Origin: Curtobacterium salicis
GTDB taxonomy: Bacteria > Actinomycetota > Actinomycetes > Actinomycetales > Microbacteriaceae
DNA: 64,000 nt
Reading direction: 5' to 3'
Assembly: GCF_011759505.1 (NCBI RefSeq)
Contig: NZ_JAAOYO010000004.1
Coordinates: forward strand, 1 to 64,000
Part shown: positions 1-6,748 of the stretch, in pieces
Layout of the letters: each line of letters begins with the position of its first letter
Position numbering within the stretch: position 1 is the stretch's first letter
Made by a program: the position numbers and the translations under genes
Notes under the pieces: generated by a model
Told to the model about the DNA's origin: nothing
What the model saw: only the letters and a program-made list of their open reading frames with translations
The model's database searches: none

Positions 1-33
1 GAGGGTGATCGTGTTCTTCAGGGACTTGCGCAT
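1..33 (-). CDS. 5' end of a gene leaving the window
   Basis: On the minus strand an ATG at 33 opens MRKSLKNTITL and reads out of the window. A purine-rich AAAGGAATGAAG lies just upstream as a plausible ribosome site. The basic start followed by hydrophobic residues could begin a signal peptide or membrane segment, but eleven codons are too few to name a product. Confidence 0.4.
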   Translation of the reverse strand, partial: MRKSLKNTITL

Positions 34-380
34 GTCTTCATTCCTTTGCTTGTCGCGCTCGGCGCGGTGGGTGACAGCGCGCCGAACACACCCCGCGAAG
101 GGGTGGAGAACCAGCGGTGAGCTGCTGGTGAGCGCTTGCGGGTGTTTCCCGGCTTGTGACAGTGATTCGGGGCCACTCGCGAGATGGTTTGGGTGGGTTT
201 GTCCTCGTTACCGTTCTGTGACAACCCGGGCCTGTCGGGCGGCCGGGCGAACGCCGGAATTCGTCGCGCCGAATCCTTCTGATCAGGCCTTTTCGGCGGT
301 GTCGCCCGCTCGGGACATGGCAGGATCGACGAGTTCCGAGACGACGGTGTCTCCGCTGTCATCTCGAAAGGCGTCCCCCC
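34..380. other. Intergenic, no gene supported
   Basis: The reading frames that cross this stretch lack a start with a ribosome site and look like shadows. It should hold the promoters of the two divergent flanking genes. TGTGACA occurs twice (around 155 and 217), which may or may not matter. I looked for a yybP-ykoY manganese riboswitch ahead of mntP and saw no convincing one. Confidence 0.4.
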
Positions 381-950
381 ATGTCGTTCTGGGCCCTCTT
401 CCTCATCGCGCTCGGCGTCTCCGCCGACGCCTTCGCCGTCGCACTCGGCAAGGGCCTGCACATGAAGCGGTTCAACGTCCGGCAGGCCGTGGTGATCGCC
501 GTCGTGTTCGGTCTCTTCCAAGCGCTGATGCCGCTGCTCGGCTGGCTGCTCGGCACCACCTTCGCCCGCGCGATCGCCGACTACGACCACTGGGTGGCGT
601 TCGGGCTGCTCGCGCTCGTCGGCGGCAAGATGCTCTGGGAGGCCTTCAGCAAGCACGAGGACACCGACGAGGACACCGACCGCCTGCGGATCCGCGAACT
701 GCTGGTGCTGGCCATCGCGACGAGCATCGACGCCCTCGCGGTCGGCATCACGCTGGCGTTCCTGCCGGTGTCGATCGGGTGGGCCGTCCTGCTCATCGGC
801 ATCACGACCGCGGTCCTGAGCTTCGTCGGGGTGGCCGTCGGGCGTCGGGTCGGCGCCCGCTTCGGCAAGCCCGCCGAGATCGCCGGCGGTGTGGTGCTCA
901 TCCTCATCGGCGTGCAGATCGTCCTCGAGCACACCGGCGTCCTCGGCTGA
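381..950 (+). CDS. mntP: MntP-type manganese efflux pump
   Basis: A 189-residue polytopic membrane protein of the MntP family, which exports Mn2+ and protects against manganese excess. It has the family's duplicated layout: an N-terminal half opening with GVSADAFAVALGKG and a second half with ATSIDALAVGITLAF. Each carries the acidic residue in a membrane helix (SADAFAV, SIDALAV) typical of the family. About six helices are visible, split by a charged loop (KHEDTDEDTDR, near residues 91-101). GAAAGG upstream of the ATG is a fair ribosome site. It appears monocistronic. Confidence 0.88.
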   Translation: MSFWALFLIALGVSADAFAVALGKGLHMKRFNVRQAVVIAVVFGLFQALMPLLGWLLGTTFARAIADYDHWVAFGLLALVGGKMLWEAFSKHEDTDEDTDRLRIRELLVLAIATSIDALAVGITLAFLPVSIGWAVLLIGITTAVLSFVGVAVGRRVGARFGKPAEIAGGVVLILIGVQIVLEHTGVLG

Positions 951-1037
951 CGCCGTCGACCATCGGTCATCGGACGGCTCGGGCGGCGATCCACTCGCGA
1001 TCGGACTGGCTCTGCCTGTCCATGCGAGGATCAGGCC

Positions 1038-1478
1038 GTGACTCGTGGGGACACCGACGGAAGCGGACGCACCGGGACCGGACCGTGGCCGCATGCGATG
1101 CTGGCAGCTGCAGTCGGCGCCGTCGCAGCCCAGTTCACCCACGGCGGTGCCGTCGCCGTTCTGCTGACGGGGTTGCCGGGCTTGGTGGTGCTCGTGATGG
1201 TCACGGTGGTGACCGGTGGTGCCCTCGCTGTGTGCGCGGTCCTCGGTACGGGAGCGCGGAGGTTCGCGTGGCTCGGAACCACGGCGCTTCTCGTGGTCCC
1301 CGTGGTACTCGTCGTCGACGCCGTCCGCTTCATGCGAGCCGGACCGAGCGATTCCCCCGACGGTGGCTTCTCACCGTCGCCGCTGCTGTGGGTGATCGGC
1401 GCGGTGCTCGCTGCCGTCCCTGCTGTGCCTGTGCATGTGACCCGTACCGGCAGATCCCCAGCCGGTCGAGGCGAGTGA
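1038..1478 (+). CDS. Small hydrophobic membrane protein, unknown
   Basis: A 146-residue protein starting at GTG 1038, with GAGGA about eight bases upstream. It holds about four predicted membrane helices: near residues 20-45, 45-70, 78-97 and 115-133. The N-terminus is short, polar and Gly/Thr-rich, and the tail is basic. I recognise no family or catalytic motif. It stands alone between mntP and the toxin-antitoxin pair. Confidence 0.55.
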   Translation: MTRGDTDGSGRTGTGPWPHAMLAAAVGAVAAQFTHGGAVAVLLTGLPGLVVLVMVTVVTGGALAVCAVLGTGARRFAWLGTTALLVVPVVLVVDAVRFMRAGPSDSPDGGFSPSPLLWVIGAVLAAVPAVPVHVTRTGRSPAGRGE

Positions 1479-1556
1479 CACCGGGGGACTTCGCACCGCG
1501 AGGCCGAGGGACCCGCGCGATCTTCCACGCGCAGTCACAGCCTCTCCGGGAGTAGC

Positions 1557-1586
1557 TTGACTAGATTTAGTCATTCGTGACTAAAT
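1557..1586 (+). promoter_or_regulatory. Promoter and palindromic operator of the MNT/HEPN pair
   Basis: TTGACT at 1557-1562 is a good -35. It is followed by a perfect 9-bp inverted repeat, ATTTAGTCA (1565-1573) and TGACTAAAT (1578-1586), around TTCG. The right arm covers the likely -10 position. AT-rich sequence this symmetrical stands out in a GC-rich genome and suits autorepression by the winged-helix N-terminus of the downstream antitoxin. Confidence 0.6.
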
Positions 1587-1620
1587 AGCGTCACTGCCGA
1601 CCGAGCCGGAGGAGGTGTCG

Positions 1621-2265
1621 ATGCAGCTACAGAACCCGTTCACCGCGCTCTCGCCGACCGTGGACGCCGACGTGCTCGCCGAGCTCGCCAGCGTTCCTCC
1701 AGGTCGGCCCCACCCGCTGCCCGCCATCGTCGAGCGGACAAAGCGCTCCAGGACCGGGGTGCTGACCGTCCTCGAGCGGCTTGTGCAGCAAGGCGTCGTC
1801 TTGTTCGACGACATCGGGGGTGTCAAGACCTACCAGCTCAACCGCGAGCACCTGCTTGCAGAACAAATCGTGGCGATCAGCGAGTCGCGGGCTCGTTTCC
1901 TCGCTCGTCTTCGCGATGACTGCGAGCTGATCCCCGTCCGGTACGCAGCGCTCTTCGGTTCCGCGGCACGGGGGACGATGCGGCCTGACAGCGACATCGA
2001 CCTGTTCTTCGCGGTGGACGCCGCCGAACGGGAGCGTGCGGAGGACCGGATCTTCGACCTCACCGGTGCTGTCCATCGCTGGACCGGGAACGAGGTCAAT
2101 CCCGTCGTCTACGACGCCACCGCCATCAGTTCCGACGACCCACTCATCGCCGCCATCGACGCAGAAGGCATCCCACTGACCAACGATCGTCGATGGCTGC
2201 GGAACCAACTCCGAGAGGCTGCCGATGACCCCACCCAAGCTCGCACCGACGACACCCGGCGATGA
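1621..2265 (+). CDS. MNT nucleotidyltransferase antitoxin with N-terminal winged helix
   Basis: A 214-residue protein. Residues 1-80 look like a winged-helix DNA-binding region. Residues 100-200 form a minimal nucleotidyltransferase domain with GSAARG at 113-118 and S124-D125-I126-D127, the G-S...D-x-D metal/NTP motif. In MNT/HEPN systems this enzyme modifies the HEPN toxin and neutralises it. GGAGGAGG (1608-1615) sits correctly for ATG 1621, whereas an upstream GTG at 1615 overlaps it and is unlikely. The next gene overlaps by 41 bases. Confidence 0.82.
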   Translation: MQLQNPFTALSPTVDADVLAELASVPPGRPHPLPAIVERTKRSRTGVLTVLERLVQQGVVLFDDIGGVKTYQLNREHLLAEQIVAISESRARFLARLRDDCELIPVRYAALFGSAARGTMRPDSDIDLFFAVDAAERERAEDRIFDLTGAVHRWTGNEVNPVVYDATAISSDDPLIAAIDAEGIPLTNDRRWLRNQLREAADDPTQARTDDTRR

Positions 2266-2653
2266 CGCGTACATGCGCGGCCGGTTCAGCAAAGCGAAGG
2301 ACTTCCTCGAGTCGGCAGAGGCCCTGTTCGTCGTCGGATCGGACGACGGGGTCCTCGCTCCGACCTCGGTCCACGCCAGCTCGTTCGTGGACCTCTGCGT
2401 GAACGCTGGCATCGCTGCAGGTGACGCCATCTGCATCAAGAGGACCGGCCGGTACAGCAGCGGCGGCGACCACAACGCCGCAGTCGCGATCCTCAAGGAC
2501 GCGACCGACAGGGCGGTTGCGAAGAACCTCGACATGCTCATCCGGGTGAAGAGCAAAGCGGCGTACAGCGCAAGGGCGGTGGACGCGTCGGACATCCACA
2601 ACGCCGGCGAAGCTGCGCGCGCTCTGGTCGACTACGCCCGAGACGTCATCTGA
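2225..2653 (+). CDS. HEPN-domain toxin partner
   Basis: A 142-residue helical protein overlapping the MNT gene, as in type VII HEPN/MNT toxin-antitoxin modules. R107-VKSK-A-A-Y114 matches the RX4AXY motif of HepT-type HEPN RNases, where the arginine belongs to the active site and the tyrosine is the residue adenylylated by the MNT antitoxin. GAGAGG lies ahead of the ATG. RNase activity and direction of toxicity are inferred from family and context. Confidence 0.75.
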   Translation: MTPPKLAPTTPGDDAYMRGRFSKAKDFLESAEALFVVGSDDGVLAPTSVHASSFVDLCVNAGIAAGDAICIKRTGRYSSGGDHNAAVAILKDATDRAVAKNLDMLIRVKSKAAYSARAVDASDIHNAGEAARALVDYARDVI

Positions 2654-2681
2654 CCCGAGCCCTTCGCTCCCCCCGCATACC

Positions 2682-2720
2682 GGGAGGCGCGGTGCGGGTC
2701 GGACCCGCACCGCGCCTCCC
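2682..2720. terminator. Convergent terminator palindrome, GGGAGGC family
   Basis: Two perfect 19-base arms (2682-2700 and 2702-2720, starting GGGAGGCGCGG) lie between the ends of the HEPN gene and the minus-strand surface-protein gene. No T-tract follows on either side. It shares its arm sequence with the hairpin at 48071-48110. Confidence 0.6.
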
Positions 2721-2732
2721 GGCCGGGTCGCG

Positions 2733-3311
2733 TCAGGAACCGGAGGCCGGTGCGTCGCTCGGGGCACCGGTGGGCGCGTCACCCGGGGTCCGCGGGGTCG
2801 GCGCCGAGCCGTCCGTCGCCGGGGGCGTCGGTGCCTTCCCATCGGCCTTCGGTGCTGCTCCGTCGGGACCGCACGTGGCAGCTCCGCCGGCCGGACCGGC
2901 TCCCGGTCCGGCTGCCGGACCACCGGCGGGGCCGCCTGCCGGGCCGCCGGCTGCACCACCGGCTGCGCCCGGGCCGCCGGGCGCACCGCTCGGCGCTCCC
3001 GTCGGCGCACCGGTGGGTGCCCCGGACGGTGCCCCGCTCGGTGCTCCGGTCGGCGCGGTGACGCTGCTGTTCCCGCCGTCACCGGGACCGGCCGCCATCG
3101 CCGCAGTGACGCCGACCCCGCCGAGGACGAGGGTGGCGGCGACCGCGGCACCGATGCCGGCGCGGCGGGCGAAGCGTCGTCGGCCGGCGGTGCGGTCGGC
3201 TGCGGGTGCCGTGGTGGGCGCTGCGGCGAAGTGGTCCACCGGGTACTGCTCCGTGGGCTGGTCGTTCCGGTTGCGGTCGTCGTGGTCGTCGTGCTGGTTG
3301 CTCTGGTGCAT
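2733..3311 (-). CDS. Membrane-anchored Pro/Gly/Ala-rich protein
   Basis: A 192-residue protein from ATG 3311, with GAGGAG correctly spaced upstream. An Asp/His/Arg-rich cytoplasmic head leads to a basic stretch (RRRFARR) and one membrane helix (near residues 67-87). The outer part is low complexity: degenerate SGAPTGAP repeats, then GGPAGGPAGG repeats, then a Pro/Thr/Asp-rich tail with one cysteine. It could be an anchored wall protein or surface stalk. It diverges from the response-regulator gene and may be its target. The opposite strand is also open here, but lacks a start and domains. Confidence 0.6.
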   Translation of the reverse strand: MHQSNQHDDHDDRNRNDQPTEQYPVDHFAAAPTTAPAADRTAGRRRFARRAGIGAAVAATLVLGGVGVTAAMAAGPGDGGNSSVTAPTGAPSGAPSGAPTGAPTGAPSGAPGGPGAAGGAAGGPAGGPAGGPAAGPGAGPAGGAATCGPDGAAPKADGKAPTPPATDGSAPTPRTPGDAPTGAPSDAPASGS

Positions 3312-3376
3312 CGGGGTGCTCCTCATGGCTGCGGCGAACCCGTGCGGCTCGCTGTGGACAACGCTGGAAGTCGTGT

Positions 3377-3395
3377 CTGAAGCAGGACTGAAGCA
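3377..3395. promoter_or_regulatory. Tandem 8-bp repeat, candidate response-regulator site
   Basis: CTGAAGCA occurs at 3377-3384 and again at 3388-3395, an 11-base period. This is the spacing at which OmpR/PhoB-type regulators bind head-to-tail dimers. It lies in the 144-base gap between the surface-protein gene and the regulator gene, so it could control both. Confidence 0.45.
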
Positions 3396-3455
3396 CAGGC
3401 GTTGCCCAGGTCGTTCCATGCTGCTTGCTCGCAGAGGACACCTACCGTTCCCCGC

Positions 3456-4139
3456 GTGACCCTCCCCGCCCGCGTCCTCGTCATCGACGACGACGAGTCC
3501 ATCCGCACCGCTGTCGCCTCGAGCCTCCGGGCCGAGGGGTTCGCCGTGCGCACCGCCGGTGACGGCGACACCCTCGTCGAGGACCTGGCCTCGGGCCGCC
3601 CCGACCTGGTGGTGCTCGACTGGATGCTGCCCGGTGCGAGCGGCATCGTGCTGGCTGCCCGGGTGCGCTCGGTGTCGGACGCGGCCGTGGTGATGATGAC
3701 AGCGCGCGACGAACTCGAGGACCGACTGCGCGGGTTCGCCGAGGGTGCCGACGACTACGTGGTGAAGCCGTTCGCGATGGCGGAGCTCGTCGCCCGGGTC
3801 ACCGCGGTCCTGCGGCGGCGGGGTCGGATCCCGTCCGTGGTGGAGATCGGCGACCTCGTGGTCGACCCGGACGGCGCGACCGCTCGCCGCGGTGGTGCGC
3901 TGCTCGACCTGACCGCGACCGAGTTCCGGCTGCTCTGCTTCCTGGCCGAGGGTCGTGGCCGGACGCTGTCGAAGGCGCAGATCCTGACGCAGGTGTGGGG
4001 GTACGACGACATCGACCCGAACATCGTCGAGGTGCACCTCAGCGCACTGCGGCGGAAGATGGAGGCGCACGGGCCACGCCTGATCCACACGATCCGCGGG
4101 CTCGGCTACCGGATGAGCGCCGAGCGGGTCGCTGCGTGA
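3456..4139 (+). CDS. OmpR-family response regulator
   Basis: A 227-residue regulator. Its receiver domain (1-120) has the acidic pocket D11-D12, phosphoacceptor D55 (VVLDWMLPG) and K104. A winged-helix DNA-binding domain covers about 130-225 (LTATEFRLLCFLAEG, RGLGYRM). I take GTG 3456 because the receiver begins there. There is no ribosome site, but TACCGT (3443-3448) stands seven bases upstream, the layout of a leaderless mRNA. The stop overlaps the kinase start by four bases (GTGA), so the two are co-translated. Confidence 0.88.
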   Translation: MTLPARVLVIDDDESIRTAVASSLRAEGFAVRTAGDGDTLVEDLASGRPDLVVLDWMLPGASGIVLAARVRSVSDAAVVMMTARDELEDRLRGFAEGADDYVVKPFAMAELVARVTAVLRRRGRIPSVVEIGDLVVDPDGATARRGGALLDLTATEFRLLCFLAEGRGRTLSKAQILTQVWGYDDIDPNIVEVHLSALRRKMEAHGPRLIHTIRGLGYRMSAERVAA

Positions 4140-5689
4140 GCCGCCGCCGGGTCGCCGGTCCCGCCACGCCCGCACTCCGCACCACGTCCCTCCGCCTCCG
4201 GACCGTCGTGGCGATCGTGGTGCTCCTGGCCGTCCTGCTGGGCGGGCTGTGTGTCGCGGTGCAGGTCCTGCTCGGCGAGCAGCTCCGCGCCCAGACCGTC
4301 GACCGGCTGCGGGACCGGGCGTCCGCGGCGGCGGCCCTCGTCGGGACGGTCGACGCCGACGACCTCGCCGACCGCCTGTCGATGCAGGGGCTGTCCGTGC
4401 GCATCGTGCAGCCCGACGGTGCCGAGGTGCAGGCGGGTCCGTCGCCTGAGCAGCTCCGCGCCGGACCGCCCGACCCGGGGAGCCTGCCCGCGCCGGGGTC
4501 GGGCCCGGGGGCCGCTACCGGGGCCAACGGCACAGGCACCGGCGCCGGCCGCACCACGACCGGCAGCGCGGACGGTGCATCCGTGGTGTCCTCGACGACC
4601 TCCGAGGACGACGGTGTCCTGACCCTCCGGTCGCGGCTCGACGACGGCACGGTCCTGACCCTGACGACCGGCACCCGCGACGTCCAGTCCACCCTGTCGA
4701 CGCTCGGCTGGGTGATGGGAGCCGCGTCCGCCGGGTTCCTCGTCGTCGCCGTCGTCGGTGTCACCCTCGTCGTCCGCCGGGCGCTCCGACCACTCGACGT
4801 GGTGACGTCGACCGCGATGTCGATCGCCGGGGGTGACCGTGGCCGACGCCTCCGACCGCACCGGGACGACACCGAGATCGGCCGTGTCGCGACCGCCCTC
4901 GACACCATGCTGGACGCGGTCGAGGGTGCGGAGGACTCCGCCGTGCAGGCTGAGCTGCGACTCCGGGCCTTCCTGTCTGACGCCGCTCACGAACTCCGCA
5001 CTCCGGTCGCCGGGGTGCGGGCGGCTGCGGAGACGCTGATCCGCGCGGGCGTGCAGGGGGAGCAGCAGGAGCAGCTCGCGGTGCACGTCGTGCGACAGGC
5101 GGGGCGCGCCTCCCGGCTCGTCGACGACATGCTCACGATGGCGCGGCTGGACCGCGGGATCGACCTCGACCGCCGACCGGTGGACCTGGCCGCGTTCCTG
5201 ACGGCCGAGGCGGAACGGCTGGTCCTGCGGCTGCCGTCGGTGCACCTCGACGTGCGCGTGCCGGACCATCCGGTGCCGGCCTTGCTCGACGCGGACCGGA
5301 TCGCCCAGGTGCTCGGCAACCTCGCCGACAACGCCGCCCGGGCGACCGGCGGTGACGGCCACCTGCTGCTGACGCTCCTGGCCGCCGACGGTGCGGACAC
5401 CGCCGTGGTCCGGTTGGAGGACGACGGTGTCGGCATCCCGCTCGCGGACCGGGAGCGCGTCTTCGACCGACTCGTCCGCTTGGACGACGGACGCGAGGAC
5501 CGGAGCGGCGGCGCCGGGCTCGGCCTGCCGATCGCGCGCGGGATCGCGCGTGCGTCCGGCGGCGAGCTGGTCGCGGCCGACCCGCTCGTCCTGGACGGCG
5601 CGGCGTTCGTGCTCACCCTGCCGGTGTCCGGAACAGCGGCCCCGGCACACGACCACGGCCGGGAGGCGCGACTCACCCCCGTCGGCTGA
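4136..5689 (+). CDS. Sensor histidine kinase
   Basis: A 517-residue membrane kinase coupled to the response regulator. The first membrane helix is at about 24-42. An extracellular sensor of about 145 residues follows, with a low-complexity Gly/Thr/Pro segment in its middle. The second helix is near 190-212, then HAMP. Phosphoacceptor H285 lies in SDAAHELRTP. The ATPase domain has the N-box NLADNAARA (about 396-404), DDGVGI and GAGLGLPIA. The low-complexity insert suggests a surface signal rather than a defined ligand pocket; the signal is unknown. Confidence 0.88.
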   Translation: MSRRRVAGPATPALRTTSLRLRTVVAIVVLLAVLLGGLCVAVQVLLGEQLRAQTVDRLRDRASAAAALVGTVDADDLADRLSMQGLSVRIVQPDGAEVQAGPSPEQLRAGPPDPGSLPAPGSGPGAATGANGTGTGAGRTTTGSADGASVVSSTTSEDDGVLTLRSRLDDGTVLTLTTGTRDVQSTLSTLGWVMGAASAGFLVVAVVGVTLVVRRALRPLDVVTSTAMSIAGGDRGRRLRPHRDDTEIGRVATALDTMLDAVEGAEDSAVQAELRLRAFLSDAAHELRTPVAGVRAAAETLIRAGVQGEQQEQLAVHVVRQAGRASRLVDDMLTMARLDRGIDLDRRPVDLAAFLTAEAERLVLRLPSVHLDVRVPDHPVPALLDADRIAQVLGNLADNAARATGGDGHLLLTLLAADGADTAVVRLEDDGVGIPLADRERVFDRLVRLDDGREDRSGGAGLGLPIARGIARASGGELVAADPLVLDGAAFVLTLPVSGTAAPAHDHGREARLTPVG

Positions 5690-5735
5690 GGTGCGGACGC
5701 GTGCTGGGGTCGCGAGATGCCCCGTCGGGTGCCGT

Positions 5736-5751
5736 CCGGGCCTGGGCCCGG
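5736..5751. terminator. Short convergent hairpin
   Basis: CCGGGC (5736-5741) and GCCCGG (5746-5751) can pair around a four-base loop between the convergent kinase and XdhC genes. The stem is short and has no T-tract, so terminator function is only suggested by position. Confidence 0.3.
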
Positions 5752-5758
5752 CCCCGAC

Positions 5759-6748
5759 TCACCGGGCCGCGACCTGACGCCGGTGCACCGGCCCGCTGCC
5801 GTCGACGAGCGCGCCGCCCGGGGCACCGCGGCGGACCGCGACGACCTCGGCCATGATCGACAGCGCCATCTCGGCGGGCGTCTCGGCGCCGATGTCGAGG
5901 CCGATCGGGGACCGCAGCCGCTCGGTGTCGGGCGTACCGAGCTCCCGCAGCACGGACAGCCGCCGCTCGTGCGTCGCCCGGGACCCCATCGCGCCGACGT
6001 ACCCGGCACCACGACGGAGCGCCAGGTCGAGCACCTCGGCGTCGAACCGGTCGTCGTGGGTGAGCACGATGACGACGGTGTCCGGTCCGATCGCGGTGTC
6101 GGCGAGGACCCTCGGCGGCCACCCGACGACACGCTCCTGCGCCGCCGGGAACCGCTGGTCGGTGAGGAACACCGGCCGCGGGTCCACGACGGTCACCGCG
6201 TAGCCGAGCATCGCCGCGGTGTTCGTGACGGCGACGGCGAACTCGACCGCGCCGACCACGATGCACCGCGCCCGTCCGCCGGCGTACTCGGTGAAGACGC
6301 GGGTCCGGCAGCCGTCCGACGCCGTCACCGCGGTGCCGAGCGAGGCCGCGTCGAGCGACAGGCCGAGCGAGGTCGGCGCTCCGGCAGCGGCGGCACGGAG
6401 CGCGTCGACCACGACGGCGTCGGTCGGCAGGACGCGGTGCACGAGCACTTCGACCCGGCCCCCGCACCGCAAGCCCGGCGCCCAGTCGGCCAGCGGGTCG
6501 GACGGGTCCTCGAACCCGAAGCGTTCCAGGACCGGGACGCCCGTCGTCAGGACGTCCTCGGCGGTGTCGTAGAGCGACCCCTCGACGCATCCGCCGGAGA
6601 TCGTCCCGACGACCTCGCCGCCGGGCAGCACCGCCATCGAGGTGCCGGTCCCGCTCGGCGCGCTGCCCTGCACGTCGACGGCGGTCGCGACGACGATCGG
6701 GTCGCCGCCGTCGAGCACGGCCAGGAGGCGCGGTGCCAGTTCGAACAT
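5759..6748 (-). CDS. xdhC: XdhC/CoxI-family molybdoenzyme maturation factor
   Basis: A 329-residue protein of the XdhC family, which handles molybdenum cofactor for insertion into xanthine dehydrogenase-type enzymes. The N-terminal part has the usual GDPIVVATAVDVQGSAP and GTISGGCVEGSLYD segments. The C-terminal part is Rossmann-like, ending with GLDIGAETPAEMALSIMAE, a family signature. Its ATG overlaps the stop of the Mo-subunit gene (ATGA), making it the third gene of the minus-strand operon. Confidence 0.88.
   Translation of the reverse strand: MFELAPRLLAVLDGGDPIVVATAVDVQGSAPSGTGTSMAVLPGGEVVGTISGGCVEGSLYDTAEDVLTTGVPVLERFGFEDPSDPLADWAPGLRCGGRVEVLVHRVLPTDAVVVDALRAAAAGAPTSLGLSLDAASLGTAVTASDGCRTRVFTEYAGGRARCIVVGAVEFAVAVTNTAAMLGYAVTVVDPRPVFLTDQRFPAAQERVVGWPPRVLADTAIGPDTVVIVLTHDDRFDAEVLDLALRRGAGYVGAMGSRATHERRLSVLRELGTPDTERLRSPIGLDIGAETPAEMALSIMAEVVAVRRGAPGGALVDGSGPVHRRQVAAR

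Noticed and set aside
250..380. yybP-ykoY manganese riboswitch ahead of mntP
   Set aside because: I could not draw the expected paired helices or conserved loop in this stretch.
1615..1617. GTG 1615 as start of the MNT gene
   Set aside because: It overlaps the ribosome site GGAGGAGG, whereas ATG 1621 is properly spaced from it.
2692..3459. Plus-strand 255-codon frame over the surface-protein gene
   Set aside because: No ribosome site or domain; the minus strand has a start, a membrane helix and a coherent repeat structure.
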